A stretch of 64,000 nucleotides of DNA from Anoplopoma fimbria (Eukaryota; Chordata; Actinopteri; Perciformes; Anoplopomatidae): the NCBI RefSeq assembly GCF_027596085.1, contig NC_072472.1, positions 6,882,745 to 6,946,744 on the forward strand, given 5' to 3'. Made by a program: the position numbers and the translations under genes. Positions 24,406 to 35,661 of the stretch are shown one piece after another. Within the stretch, counting starts at the first letter, position 1, and the number at the start of each line of letters is the position of its first letter. The notes beneath the pieces were generated by a model that worked only from the letters and a program-made list of their open reading frames with translations, was not told where the DNA came from and made no database searches.

Positions 24406-26439
24406 GATGTTTCAGCAATACATCATGGGACAAATGCATGATTTTTTATCTTCTCAAAACAGAGAATAACAGAAATATGGAACGTCTAATGCAAGCGACA
24501 TTAAAATGAATAGTGATGACAAATCTATTATAATAAGTTTAAAGGATAATGAAATTCAGCAACTAATTATCTTTTGCTGTTGTGTTAACTTGGTTTTTGT
24601 CTCTGCAAACACGACTGCAAAAATAAAATGTCATGTTAAGTTGCAACGCTTGCTTAAATGCTACCTTCAGGGGCAGTTGAACATATTGGAATTACATGTT
24701 GCACACAAAGGCAGGTGAGATTTTCTTTGATGTTCATAAGCAGAGAAAATGGAAAAGGTTTGTTGGTTATTTTTTTATTTAAATGCAGCCTAACCACATT
24801 TTTAGACTCTATTTTTCTCTCGTCTTTCATGAGCTGGCTGGAAACATAATCATTTTGACATTGAGCAGTTCAAAGTAAGGCATTCATTTCTCTGAAAAGA
24901 TATTTTTTTCAGAATCGCACAAAGGTTCAAACCCCCTGACCATAAAAAAGCCAGAGTGAAAATCCTTGCATTTTATCTGATGGCAGCAGGCATTCTTGTT
25001 ATTGACTGTGAGAAGTGAGAAATACTTCCCTTTCCCAGAATTCACAGGGGGAGAGGTGAACAAGTGGAAGTGCACTGGCACTAAATGAATGAAAGATCAA
25101 GGGGATTCTTGGAGCAGCAGAGGGAAGCGTATAGCAGATTGCTGATCAGAATAAGACATTCACGTTTTCAAATAAATATGTCTCCTCGCTTGAGAGAAAT
25201 TTCCAATTTTAGCCGTCGGTTCAGTTCAGAGGATGTTATCTGAAGTGTGTCAATAAGATTCATAGGGATGAAAGTTGTGTGTGTGGTTGTCTTTGACCTG
25301 AGCAGCAGAGCACAACCTTTACTCTGCATTCAGAGATACGGATGGATTAAAGGGTCAAAGCCATGGGAACAATATGGATGCAGTCATTTGTCATGTCTAC
25401 TACCAGTTGCATCATTTTTGTTTTTACTTATTTATTTAACAGGGGCAGTGAACGGCTTCTTATTTTACCAGCGTTAGCTTTAAGCTCATCTTTAGTCCCT
25501 CGGAAGGAAACAGAGATTAATATATCTGATGGGAGAATTAACACTGGAGTATGAAAACACAATTGCAAGTTATTGTAAATATTCGCTAAACTGTATAACA
25601 ACAACTACAGCATCAAGATTTAAAATACTAAGACTTATCAAATGTTTGTGTTTATACATGATGTTTACATTGGGATGAATTTAGCATGGTTTCATTATTA
25701 TTTTCATAATTTTTTCAGATGATTTCCATGTGAAAACAATAAATTATTTAACCCTTTAATGCAAGTACTGTGCCTTTTTTTTTATTTAAGCTTGGTGTGT
25801 TCCTTTAAACACAGCTGAAGAAGACACGGAAAAATGCTCTTTGGTTTAACTTCAAACACATTTAAGGCTTCAAATAAAAGAGAAGATTTAATAAAACTTA
25901 AATCATGTAAATAATATTATGCCAGCAAAATCATTTTATTTACAGGAAATTTAACCAAAAAAGGAAAGTTAGCTTTGACTTTGATGTTTGTGAAATGTAG
26001 TGACAGTAGCATTTGACAGTCAGTTTGTTTGAATAATGTGTGACAGCGTATACGGTTTAATTTCCTATTAGTATGTTGATTTCTTATATACTTAAAGCCA
26101 TAACGGAATAAATGACAATAAGCTGGGCTCATACTTATAGTTACACATTATTGGACAGAAGTTGACAAACTACAATAATAATCTGCTGTTCTCTAGCCTT
26201 GTTTCAAAGTATAAGAAACCAGCCTCTTCCTCAGCTCAGCAGCACCATCACTTCATTATTAAACTCTAAACGTTCATGGTGGGGCTGAGGTTTACACCGA
26301 ACCAACCTTGTGAATAAATTGCTGCGGTCTCCTTCAGTGATCCATGTTTGCTGACTTACAGCAAAAACTGTGCTGGAATTGCATGGCTCCACTTTCAGAC
26401 TTAAACGAAAATCAAAACCAATCATTAAAATAAAAGCGT
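24406..26439. other. Intergenic, nothing firm
   Basis: The sequence is AT-rich. A B-box-like GGTTCAAACCC at about 24924 has no A-box partner. No gene was seen. Confidence 0.5.
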
Positions 26440-26810
26440 GTTGCGCAATTTTCCAGCCATTGTTTTTATAATTACAGGTTTTAATTTAATATAACGTGAA
26501 ATCTCTAGCTGCGTGCCCTCTCTCTACAATGGAGTAATCCATCCACCCACCAGCTCATTGAAGGCTCTGACAGAAAGCTGTGGTTCCCGGCCCACCAGCC
26601 TGTGGAGAATCGATTGGCTCTGGCTGGGGAGAAAAAAGAAGATCACGTTGACGGATTCTCCACGCACAAGAACACATACAAACACACACACACACACACG
26701 GCAAATTGTATCATGGTATTGAGTCAGAAATACAGACACACACTTGCAGGGATAGATGGCCAAAGTGGCACCTCTGATCTTTGGAGCTTAGACCACTTGA
26801 GCAGATAACT
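26440..26810. promoter_or_regulatory. Candidate noncoding element around a (CA)9 repeat
   Basis: A complex-sequence block (26500-26640) next to a CA run at 26682-26699. The open frames across the CA run are artefacts of the repeat. A regulatory role is only suggested by texture. Confidence 0.2.
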
Positions 26811-27174
26811 GACGAGTATTTATTTGAATTTTCTAAACTCTGTATACTCTATGACTCATCCTGTGGTATTTTGCAAGTCTTCTAACAACATGATATTTAC
26901 ATATATAGACTTCTCTTCCCCTACAATCTCAAATATTTTTAACCTTTCAGTAGCCTTTCATTTCCCTTCCCAACTGTTTGTCTCTAAACAGATGACACCT
27001 ACATCCTTTATTTCAAAGATATAAAAGCCTGATGTAGCTTCAATGTGTCCTCTTGTTCTGAGAAGACATTTGATCTCTCTGTATGATCTAATAAACGTTT
27101 GAAACACAACTTGGTTTTCAATCTTGATTTCAGATTTCCAGTAAAGCATTTAGAGATGAAACCAAGTTTTAATG

Positions 27175-27335
27175 GAGACATATATTGGTCTGGTTCTCAT
27201 ACTTGTATTTTGGGTTTCCACTAGAACACGTTTATATGCTTTAATGTAAAGAAAAACACGTATTCTTTCTCATACTGTCCCTCTGAATATTCCTGTATTC
27301 ACTCTCTGTCTGAAACTCTTTGAGACAAGACTCTG
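27175..27335 (-). mobile_element. Repeat family E, partial copy
   Basis: The blocks GGTTCTCATACTTGTATTTT, GGGTTTCCACTAGAACACG, TTTCTCATACTGTCC and CTGAATATTCCTGTATTCAC match the first part of 30297-30545 in order and spacing. It is a non-autonomous DNA-type repeat, common in percomorphs. Orientation is set so that 31605-32070 is plus. Confidence 0.6.
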
Positions 27336-28479
27336 CGTGTTAAAGTTTGCAGCCTGCAATGCTTTGATCTTGCGTTGCAGTCGCAGGATAAAAGCATAAA
27401 AATGAGATTCAACTCCTGAATTCCCAACGGATGATTGTAATCATCGACCTTAAGGGGTCAGCCCTGATGACATGCCAGCACAACAAAACAACAAAAGCAT
27501 TGAAGAAATTTTGGCACCGGGTCTCAAGATGACATCCACTCTTTAAGGACGTTATCGTGTCACACAGTGCGCCCGGAGCCTTTTAGACCCCTGGAGTTCT
27601 TAGGAATATGTGCAGCTTCCACACTTGAAAGAGATTGATGCATCCGCCGGAAGGTTTTAAACTGGATTTCACCGAACAGCGGGGGAAATTCCATCAGTCA
27701 TAAGGCATTAGGTGAATTTTTTTTGAACTGATTAAAAAAAACTGGAAAAATAAATAACATTGACAAATGTAAATAGGCAAAAATATATGCATGCTAAATA
27801 TCAGTGCAAATTCAAATGAAGCTAATGTCAAACTCTTGGTTTATGTATGTATTTTTATTTGGTTATAACAAAAAGCATTTTATAATCATATTTATTTGAC
27901 ATAATATATGCAGTCCTTTTAAACAATCCTTTATCATACTGGCGCTAAAAGCCTATGCAACTTACTACAATTCATACCTTTTTCACTCATCATTTCACCT
28001 TGTTTTTCACACTTTTTGTGACCAAAAGTGAACCAGGTGCAGATGCACTTGAAATACTTTTTATATTCACCTCCATCTACATCATCAAGTTTCAACAACA
28101 TGGCACAACAGCAGCAACATCAAGCCCATCAGCCCACTCGTGTTGAAACCAGACTTCCTATAATATTAAGCATGATGTAAAAAGTTCAGTTCAAATATAA
28201 TGTTGCCTTTGAGGCAAATATTTAGCTGGAGAACACTATCACTGGATTACTTTGATACTGAAGAAAACAAATGCGGGCTGTTTCTCAGGCAAGGTCTGGA
28301 AATTTAAGGAGCGCCTTTATCGTATCGTATTTCTAAGCAGGCTTAAAACTATTTATTCTTTAATTAGATCATGATATACTCAGAATGTATACATCACACT
28401 GTATATAAACTCATGTGTATTGTGTCTGTGTGTTCATATTTAACAGAGTTATTAATCAGAATACAGTTTTTGACGCAAC
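27336..28479. other. Intergenic, nothing recognised
   Basis: AT-rich sequence without coding signal or named repeat. Confidence 0.5.
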
Positions 28480-28555
28480 ATTTGGCAACTGGACATTACA
28501 ATTGCAAATTTCCCCGCTGCGGGGCTAATAAAGGATTATCTTATCTTATCTAAAG
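28480..28555 (+). mobile_element. LINE 3' tail, TTATC type
   Basis: The block GCAAATTTCCCCGCTGCGGG, then GCTAATAAAGGATTATC and TTATCTTATC, is nearly identical to 16228-16285. Confidence 0.65.
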
Positions 28556-28749
28556 TGTTTTAAACTGCCTATATTGGCAGCACTGCTCCTGCAACTTGTG
28601 ATTGTTTTGATAAGAAGCAACTTCCCATTAGTTTCAATCTGATGTAGGTTAATACTTATTAACATAATACACCCACAATAATAGTAGTAATGTGCAATGT
28701 TGTTATTTGCAAGTGTCTTGAATACTTGAGTAACAAAGAGAGGACAGCA

Positions 28750-29110
28750 GTGACGTTTCCGTGAACATCAAGGCTCTTCCTTCTTAATGGGGCAGCGAAA
28801 TGAGGGCGGATGGCGAATTTATACAGTGTTTAATATATTGTCCTGAGTCAGCTCGACGTTTGTGATTCCATATTAATGGCCCAACTCTCTCAGACGGCAT
28901 TTAATTTGGTGTTATCAGAATCACTAACAGGAACACAGCTGTGCTGTCGGCATCAGCCACGCCGAGGGAAAATGAGGAAAGCGAGCTGGGACCCGAACAA
29001 ATCAGCTGCAAATGACAAGACTAATTTGATTTTTTCATTTTGGCATGGGAGGGGAGCATATTTTCAGGCCGAAAATGGGAAAGGGTACGTTAATTCATTA
29101 GCATGAAATA
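28750..29110. promoter_or_regulatory. Candidate conserved noncoding element upstream of the 29.6 kb gene
   Basis: This block has homeodomain-like and AT-hook-like stretches (GGCATTTAATTTGGTG, GACTAATTTGATTTTTTC, TTAATTCATTAGC) in otherwise complex sequence, about 0.5 kb upstream of the first exon of the unknown gene. A 76-codon open frame (28876-29106) crosses it. I see no splice link from that frame to the gene, so I favour regulatory sequence, with coding as the alternative. Confidence 0.25.
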
Positions 29111-29539
29111 TGACTTGAGGTGGAATCTGGAGTTGTTATCATTGCTCTGGGGAGAGGCAGCCAGATGAAAAACCCCAGCCAAGGTTGTGCAAATTGAGTG
29201 GAAGCACACGCTGACTGACACACAGGATAGATGGCTGTTGTAGCTGGCAGTTCACCAAGAAAGTCACCCCCCACAGTCCTCCAGTCCACTGCTTTTAAAT
29301 ATAGAAGACTTAATGTCCAGAGCAAATGGGGAAAAAAAGTGAGGACCAGAGCCTGTAACAGATACAATGAGACGTGCAACAAACAGGCCTGAGATACGAG
29401 TCTGACAGTTTATTATGTGAATGCTTGTGTTTTATTGCATTTTATTATATTAAGTTTATTGTAATGCATGAAATATATTCACTGTGTCAGTGATTACAAT
29501 TTATAAAGTCTGTCACCCAGTATAGTGAAAGAGACAACA

Positions 29540-29582
29540 GTCTACAGCCATGCTGAGGCTCTACTTGGCTGTATGTGCTTTG
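29540..29582 (-). mobile_element. Possible family A end fragment
   Basis: CTACAGCCATGCTGAGGCTC and the following TACTTGGCTGT resemble the inverted end of family A (reverse complement of the region near 15430-15470). It abuts the first exon of the unknown gene and may supply part of its 5' end or the acceptor tract. Confidence 0.35.
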
Positions 29583-31448
29583 TCTGTCTGTTGTTTGGTG
29601 CTGAGCAGGTGGCGTACTGTGAGTTTATCAGAGCTTCTTCTGCTGAAAACAGCTGCCTGCTGCTGCTGGAAGCATCGCCGATGAGTAAGAGAGTAAAATA
29701 AAAACAGTAAAGCATTAAAACCAGACCAATAGGCAGAAAAAAGCTAAAAAACTACAAGTATTCCCATTCGTTTCATATACAAATATTCGTCATGTTGTAT
29801 TCCAGCGTTGTGTTTTGAACTTGGTTGCTGGGACGACCGTTTTGATTACACTTTGTTCACAGATTCAGTGATACTTGATCACTGGTAACATTTCACCAAA
29901 GTTCGTTTTTTGCAGGATATTCACAGATGTCGCCAATCAAGGACAGAAAATGTGCCGCGTCAAAAATGCGTAAGTAGAAATTTAACATTTATCATGAAGA
30001 ACATAAGAATTACACAGCTACACCTGTTTTCAGGGTCTAAAAATCACTTTATTATGATTAAATAGTGACGTTAAGGTTAAGTTAAGGATATTTACCTTTT
30101 TGGCCTTTTATTCATTTGAATAGTTGTAAAGAAACAAATGTAATATTGCAAATGTTTGTGCTTTGATTGTTTTTCTAATTTACTGCCTCATGCATAATTA
30201 TTTTATTATTTCTTTCCTCTATTACTGTCAGAGTGTATATTTCTCTCTTGAATTTTTCTCCTGCAAGTCAGCATTACAAGCCTTATATATCCTATATATT
30301 AAAGGAGACAAATCATACTCATTTTCAGGTTCATACTAGTATTTTGGGCATCAAAATATGTTTTTTACGCTTTTAACAATATTTTTTTTCATACTGTCTG
30401 TCTGAATATACCCGTATTCATCTTCTTTCTGAAGTGCCCCGTTTTTGCGCATATCTCTTTAAGCCCCCTTCCTGACAAAAACCCAGTCTGCTCTGATTGG
30501 CTTGCGAGAAAAATGTGGCGTACCTTTTCAAAGGTACATCTCAAGCCATGTGTGGAGATACTCAGATGGCGGGCTGTATATTCTAATGAGCCTGCATGTG
30601 ACATGGGAAAGAAAACCAAATCTGAAAGGCTTGATCTAGACAGCCCACAAAAAACTGACTGGTTTGCAATATTTTAGTTTGTGGGTTGGTAGGCCGGATA
30701 CCCAAATGTACGTGCCAAGCAGTGAAAGGATATGTCCCATTTAAAAAGTGCATGGAAATGATATTGATTACATGAGCAATATCGTATTACTGATAATATT
30801 GTGTTTGTGCTATCATTTGCAGTTGCTTCAGCAAAAAAGAAATATGTGCTTTGTGAGATGCCAGCAGACTGGGCTTCTCTGCCGGTGCATTCTGGTGTTC
30901 AGGCCACTCCAAGACGTGACTGTATCGCAGTTTATACAAAGAACTGGCACAATAGTAACCTTGTTTATGAAGGCTACATTAGTCCAGCTACTCCCGAAAA
31001 GCTGTCAATGTCGGCGTTGAAGAAACCGCCGAGGCTTGGGAGCTTCTCGCAGAAGTACGAAATACTGCAGAAGAAGATCAGAGCTGAGGAGGAAGCTCGG
31101 GAAGAAGCCATTTCAGATGATAAAAGGAACGGCACGAAAAGTTCTGCAGCGAAAGACAAACCGGGGCCAGGTGTTGTCAGAGCAGAGCCAAGCGACAAGC
31201 CAGGTGGTGAAGATACAGCTGATGAATCAAAACAGCAGATAAAAGCAGCCACCAGTGAAAGTAAAAACAAACCGGAGGATCGCCATCTGTCTTTGCAAAG
31301 GACGGAGTACAACAACTATTATCAACTTCCTCAAGTTTCACCTGAAGGAGGGACAGAAGAGCTTATCCTTTGTTTTGAACCTTGGGAGAACACAATTGAC
31401 ATGGAGTTGTGGAAATCTTTGTACGTTGATCCAGACCTGCTGACATAA
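29573..31448 (+). CDS. Three-exon gene, product unknown (about 263 aa)
   Basis: Exons 29573 (or 29609)-29684, 29916-29969 and 30823-31448 join in one open frame across two canonical introns (231 and 853 bases): 112 + 54 + 626 bases = 263 codons plus TAA if the ATG at 29573 is used. The first exon may instead begin at an acceptor (AG at 29607-29608), with the true start further upstream; the in-frame ATGs at 29573, 29681 and 29927 all have poor contexts. Numbering from Met29927: the N-terminus is basic (MSPIKDRK); residues 20-75 form a Trp/Tyr-rich globular-looking block (KKYVLCEMPADW, CIAVYTKNWHN); 92-112 is a charged helix that could form a coiled coil (ILQKKIRAEEEAREEA); 112-165 is Lys/Glu/Ser/Pro-rich and probably disordered; 188-222 is an acidic-aromatic tail (ILCFEPWENTIDMELW). 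There is no signal peptide or membrane segment in the last two exons. A poly(A) signal lies at 31489-31494. I do not recognise the family and assign no function. Confidence 0.7.
29609..29684 (+). other. First recognised exon of the unknown gene
   Basis: The acceptor GCTGAGCAG at 29600-29608 follows a TG/T-rich tract, and the donor is ATGA|GTAAGA at 29684/29685. The frame reads VAYCEFIRASSAEN and ends in phase 1, which matches the next exon. The frame stays open upstream to a stop at 29504-29506, so this could also be a first exon starting at ATG 29573. Confidence 0.55.
29916..29969 (+). other. Second exon of the unknown gene
   Basis: The acceptor TTTTTTGCAG ends at 29915, and the donor is ATGC|GTAAGT at 29969/29970, a perfect consensus. 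The 54-base exon keeps phase 1 on both sides and encodes YSQMSPIKDRKCAASKM plus split codons. Confidence 0.7.
29970..30822 (+). other. Intron carrying a family E repeat
   Basis: The intron is bounded by GTAAGT and CATTTGCAG. A family E repeat occupies 30297-30545 or slightly more in reverse orientation. Confidence 0.65.
30297..30545 (-). mobile_element. Repeat family E, intronic copy
   Basis: The blocks CTCATTTTCAGGTTCATACT, GTATTTTGGG, CATACTGTCTGTCTGAATAT, CTCTTTAAGCCCCCTTCC and CAGTCTGCTCTGATTGG appear in the order I know from fish genomes. The last block is the reverse complement of CCAATCAAAGCAGACT at 32033-32048, linking it to the plus-strand copy. The right edge may reach about 30640. 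Confidence 0.65.
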
Positions 31449-31488
31449 GTCACTCTCCTGAAGGCTGAGGATGGAGACATATTTTGTC

Positions 31489-31494
31489 AATAAA
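31489..31494 (+). terminator. Poly(A) signal of the unknown gene
   Basis: AATAAA lies 41 bases after the stop codon (31446-31448) and is followed by a T-rich stretch. The 3' UTR would be very short. Confidence 0.65.
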
Positions 31495-31604
31495 TATTTC
31501 AAGCTGCGATTAAATTGTTCTTTGACTGATACTTTGGATCAAACTAAAGATCTTGTTCAAGACAGAGTTCTCACTATTTATCTGTTGTATAAAACGCTGA
31601 TACT

Positions 31605-32070
31605 TAAAGTGACCCTATTATGCGTTTCCACTTTTTCCCTATTCTTTAGTGTGTTATATATATTTTTGTACATGTAAAAGGTCCGTAGAGTGTAAAACCT
31701 GAAGTCCACCCCTAAAAGGAGTTACCCTCCCCCTCGGAAGCTCCTGAGCTGCCTGAAACGGCTCGATTTGAATTATCTCCTTCACTTTGTAACTTTATGA
31801 GGTCATAATGTTACGGAAGTGACGTAAAACTCCTTCCGGCTAGTTTGGACCTCAAACAACAAAAGAGAGAGACGGAGCTGAAGCTCACAGCTACCATGGT
31901 GTAGTGGTTAAGAAAGCAGTTGGCCCTTGTTCAAATCCTGTTATTACCTGTCGTACAGTTATCATACTCCTGAGAGAGAGTTTTTTTAAAATGTGAAACG
32001 TTGACCAATCACAACAGAGCGGGCTAGCTGACCAATCAAAGCAGACTTTGTTTTCTGGAGCAAAAAAAAA
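31605..32070 (+). mobile_element. Repeat family E, long copy with inserted SINE head
   Basis: It starts TTAAAGTGACCCTATTATGC, a typical end of this non-autonomous fish DNA element. It continues with TTTTTGTACATGTAAAAGGT and AAGTCCACCCCTAAAAGGAG, and it includes a GACCAATCACAACAGAGCGG block followed by CCAATCAAAGCAGACT. The far terminal part is missing or diverged. A tRNA-like segment at about 31893-31980 interrupts it. Confidence 0.6.
31893..31980 (+). mobile_element. tRNA-derived SINE head
   Basis: TGGTGTAGTGGTTA at 31897-31910 fits a tRNA A-box and GTTCAAATCC at 31929-31938 fits a B-box, 19 bases apart. The spacing is too short and the stems too poor for a functional tRNA, so this is a degenerate SINE promoter head. 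Confidence 0.5.
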
Positions 32071-32089
32071 GAAAAGAAAGGAAAATAAA

Positions 32090-34079
32090 GCATTAATATT
32101 GAAACAAGTATATAGATGTAAGTTTAATTTAAACATCTACTGATTCAATCCATTAAAAATACAGTCTTCACCTACAGAGGTCTGCTCCTGAGTAGTGGTG
32201 GTCATCTGTTAAACATGAAGTCCAACATAAGTTAATGGAAGTGTCTGTGCACAGCTCTGCAATGGAGGCAGTGACTTTAACCAGACTTATATCTTCAAAA
32301 ACAACCTCTTAGTCATCACACTTGCATTGTTTTCTCCTTTTAAAATTGAGACATACTGTAACTGTTGCACTTTTTAGCTTCCAACGGCAATAATTTAATT
32401 ACGCTGCGGGTAACTAGGGACAGGAGTGTATGTGATAATATTGTTTTTAGGGAATAATTTGATTTCAAGAGATTTGTGTAAATGTTTTGCATTATCCAAC
32501 CCATTCTATCTCCAAACTCATCAAATACCACAGCTAGATCAGTGCCCCTCAGTGTCTGATGCCGTCTAACCGAGTTACCATTAAGTGACTGTATGTGACT
32601 CACTTGGTTTTCAACTCACTGCATGTAAACACACCCACATGTTGTAGGTGTGTCAAACAAACACAGGACTGTCACCCAGGAGACCACTGTTAGTGTGAAA
32701 CCAAGTCAATGTTTGCATTTTGTCTCATCAGTCCTTAGTCATGTAAGCGTATATTGACATGCTGATGGCATGTTTAACAAGATAAAGAATTTGCAAGGGT
32801 GTGGACCAAGTAGTTGTTTTGGCAAATTCACATCAGGTTAGCTTCCCCAGCTACGTTAAAGTGCAGGGCACAGCTGCTTCTTTAAGCTGAAGCATCTGCT
32901 GATGTAGAAGAGCTTATCCAGTCTGGGGAGACAGTCCCATATGAGGCTGGAGGATTTTTTATGTTGATGGCATAGCTTAAAATAAAAGGTCGGTTCATAA
33001 GGGTCTTCTGAGATTTCTGCCTCCATACCAGTACAATTAATGTTGTTGAAAATTAACATTAAAACACGATTTAACTATATCTTTCCACAAGTAGCGTTTC
33101 TCTATACAGTCCACAAAACACAATGTGAACAGTTATAAACTTTTTATAATGAAGATAAATATTTGGATTAAACATAACAAACCCCCACAAAATCTTTAAT
33201 GCTGCTGCGTCACTACCACAACAGGAACACGGAGCAGGCTCGTTTTTCTTTCCTGCGTCCTGCACTTTTTTTCGGTGCCTCTTAATGGGTATCGATTTTC
33301 TCCATACAGGATGGATTGATTTTGGTATTCCTTACTGAATCAGGAGGCCAGAGATTAAAGTCCTGACCCTCTCACACACCAAGAACACGCACTACTGATT
33401 CACTTGTGATGCCAAACCACCACTGTAATCAGCCTAAAGGTCACATAGTGAGTACCAAGGACTAATAATACCTTTCGGGGAAAAAGATCTAGGTGCTGTA
33501 GTGCTCCCTCTTATCGCTTATAGTTGTAACTTATCATTTTCTTGTGCTTCTCTGTGCACCCTTAAGACTTTGTGTGTCCATTTTGTCTCTATCTTTGGGA
33601 ATAAATTGCTGCTGTGGTTTTACACTGCTCTTTCCACAGACCTCCTATCAGGTTGTCTATATTAAAGATGAATCCATTTGTATTTGGTTCATATCTTTGA
33701 GGCAGAGGGACTCCAAAACAACCTGGCATATTATAACCAGAGTTGTATTGTTTGAGAATTGCCTATTTACAATTAGCTGCTAATTCCTCCATTGTTTTTA
33801 CCTGCTTAATTCAGCATCTTTGTCTGCCGTTTGGTTCCAGAAAGTCAGATTACGGTGGCTTTATCAAAGGTCTTTCGTAGAAAACCACTGCTTACTGCAG
33901 TTGTAAGTAAGGCAGATACATTTGAGGGCTGTGAAGCCAAAACAACGAGCTAAAAGAGCCGAAATTAGCACTGCTGAGTTTAGGAAAACAGCAGGGCTTT
34001 GTGATCATTTCCTATGGATTCGTCACTTTGATTGACACATTTTACATGAGGCATTTTCATTTGATCCATTGTTAATATA
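32090..34079. other. Intergenic, nothing firm
   Basis: An A-rich patch lies at about 32064-32085. An acceptor-like TTTCCACAG at 33631-33639 precedes a short open frame (TSYQVVYIKDE) but no donor follows. A possible old repeat lies at 33820-33970. No gene was assigned. Confidence 0.5.
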
Positions 34080-34119
34080 GGTTAAATATTGATTAGCAGC
34101 GCTTTATGTTTTTAGCCAT

Positions 34120-34290
34120 GCTAGCAGGATCGGCTCAAAGGACACCAATGTCTGTTAGAAGGTTGTTCCCACTAATTCGGTACAGGCTGAAATATCTTTG
34201 CAGTATTGAATGGATGGCTATGGACTTTTCTACAGACATTCATGGTCCCCGGAGGATGAATCTTAGCTAAAGGCTAAACAGCCTTCTTGT
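34120..34290 (+). mobile_element. Repeat family A, 5' part
   Basis: It begins with the clear terminus AGCCATGCTAGCAG at 34128-34141. ACAGGCTGAAATATCTTTGC and ACAGACATTCATGGTCCCCG, then GAGGATGAAT, follow in family order. Confidence 0.65.
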
Positions 34291-34545
34291 GCACCGAGGA
34301 AATGGTACAATGGACTTTTATATCTTTAAAAAAAAGTTCTGTGTGAATATTTAACTTTATTTGAGCTTTTGATCAACTGAACTGAGATTGTTATTCCTCT
34401 CTGGCTCTTATCTGCTGTTGTTTTCTGTCACGGTGTTTCTTCTTCCGGCTGCATCAGAGGGTTGAGAGTTTATCTGTACTACTCCCGCTCCAAGGTCAAA
34501 GATAATAACTCACAAAGTGAATAACTTGATTACAGGCATTCATGT

Positions 34546-34548
<3 letters not shown>

Positions 34549-34636
<88 letters not shown>
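34549..34636. repeat. (CA)44 microsatellite
   Basis: This is an 88-base uninterrupted CA run. Confidence 0.97.
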
Positions 34637-34639
<3 letters not shown>

Positions 34640-35279
34640 GTGGAACAGAAACTACGTCATCGTCAATTATCTTTCGCACAAAGTGCCGATCTATTCTTAG
34701 CACTCAGGACTTTATTCCCATAAAGCCAAGCCATCAGTGACTCAAGCTGCCTGCAGTTTATATGATATATTCCTCTCTAATTGCCTAAGACCAATAATAA
34801 TAAGTTTTCTCTGCCATGCCATAATCCCCATAGAAAAGAAAAACCAGGAATTACTGCAAACAAACCATTAAAAATAAATAAATAACTTTATAATCCATCA
34901 CAGGAATACAAATGTCATTTCACAAGACAGACAGAAGACGAGGCAAGAATAGGTCTCTGACACTTTACTTATTTCCCCAGCTGTCAAATCTCAGACATTT
35001 AATCCTTCCATACGTTCTCATGCAAAGTCTGGGCAGATTGTTATTAATGGCTGCATACTGTTTATATTCCCTGCATAGTTTCACTGATGAAGTGCATTGA
35101 CGTTGCAGTCACAGTGCTAAATTACCACTAATGGGTTTATTAGATGCATGTTTTAGGTTCCATATACCTACTGTGGAATTTATATATTGCAAAAAATAAG
35201 GTGTTTGGGATAAAAGGATAGGAAAGTAGAAAGAAGACCAAGAGTCTGCTGTGATGCTATCAGCTGTGTGAGAATGCAC
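34637..35279. other. Intergenic, nothing recognised
   Basis: AT-rich sequence without coding signal or named repeat. Confidence 0.5.
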
Positions 35280-35420
35280 AGTGCTAAATGCTAATGTCAG
35301 CATACTAACATGTAACAATGACAATGCTAACATGTTGATATTTAGTAGGTACAATGTTTACCATGGTCACCATCTAAGTTTAGCGTGTTTTGCTAAATAG
35401 CACTAAACACAAAGGTTTAC
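35280..35420 (-). mobile_element. Repeat family A, 3' part in reverse
   Basis: TAAATGCTAATGTCAGCATA, GACAATGCTAACATGTTGAT, ACAATGTTTACCATGG and TAGCACTAAACACAAAG are the reverse complement of blocks in 15125-15420. Confidence 0.65.
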
Positions 35421-35627
35421 AGGCACACGGTGAATGCACTTCTCTCTTCTCTGCTTTCTGATGTTGCGATAGACATTTAAACTAACCGTAACATAATAAC
35501 CAATACATAGCAGGATGCATGTGTATCAGGGTCTAGAAGTTATTTCAGTTTGAAATAGAAATATAGTAAAGATTGTGATGATAGCCAGTTAATTTTTTAG
35601 TTGTGTGCACAGTTAACAGGCTTAGGC

Positions 35628-35661
35628 TAAATGTGCACTTCTTCTAAATGTGCACTTCTTC
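35628..35661. repeat. 17-bp unit in perfect tandem duplication
   Basis: TAAATGTGCACTTCTTC occurs twice head to tail (35628-35644, 35645-35661). Each unit holds the palindrome GTGCAC. Confidence 0.85.

Noticed and set aside
24661..24715. Mini-exon between CTTCAG and GGCAG|GTGAGA
   Set aside because: The acceptor tract is poor and the 45-base frame has no partner. Likely chance.
24920..24935. B-box-like GGTTCAAACCC
   Set aside because: No A-box upstream and no tRNA stems can be drawn.
28876..29106. 76-codon frame just upstream of the unknown gene as its first exon
   Set aside because: A GTACGT donor-like site near its end does exist, but no in-phase link to 29609 was convincing and the text looks like an enhancer-type block.
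30974..31315. 113-codon minus-strand frame
   Set aside because: It is the antisense shadow of the last exon of the unknown gene.
35422..35440. Text resembling mature miR-124 (GGCACACGGTGAATGCAC)
   Set aside because: The partner arm of the miR-124 precursor is absent upstream, and the upstream text is a family A repeat. Several seed-adjacent bases differ. It is a chance match.
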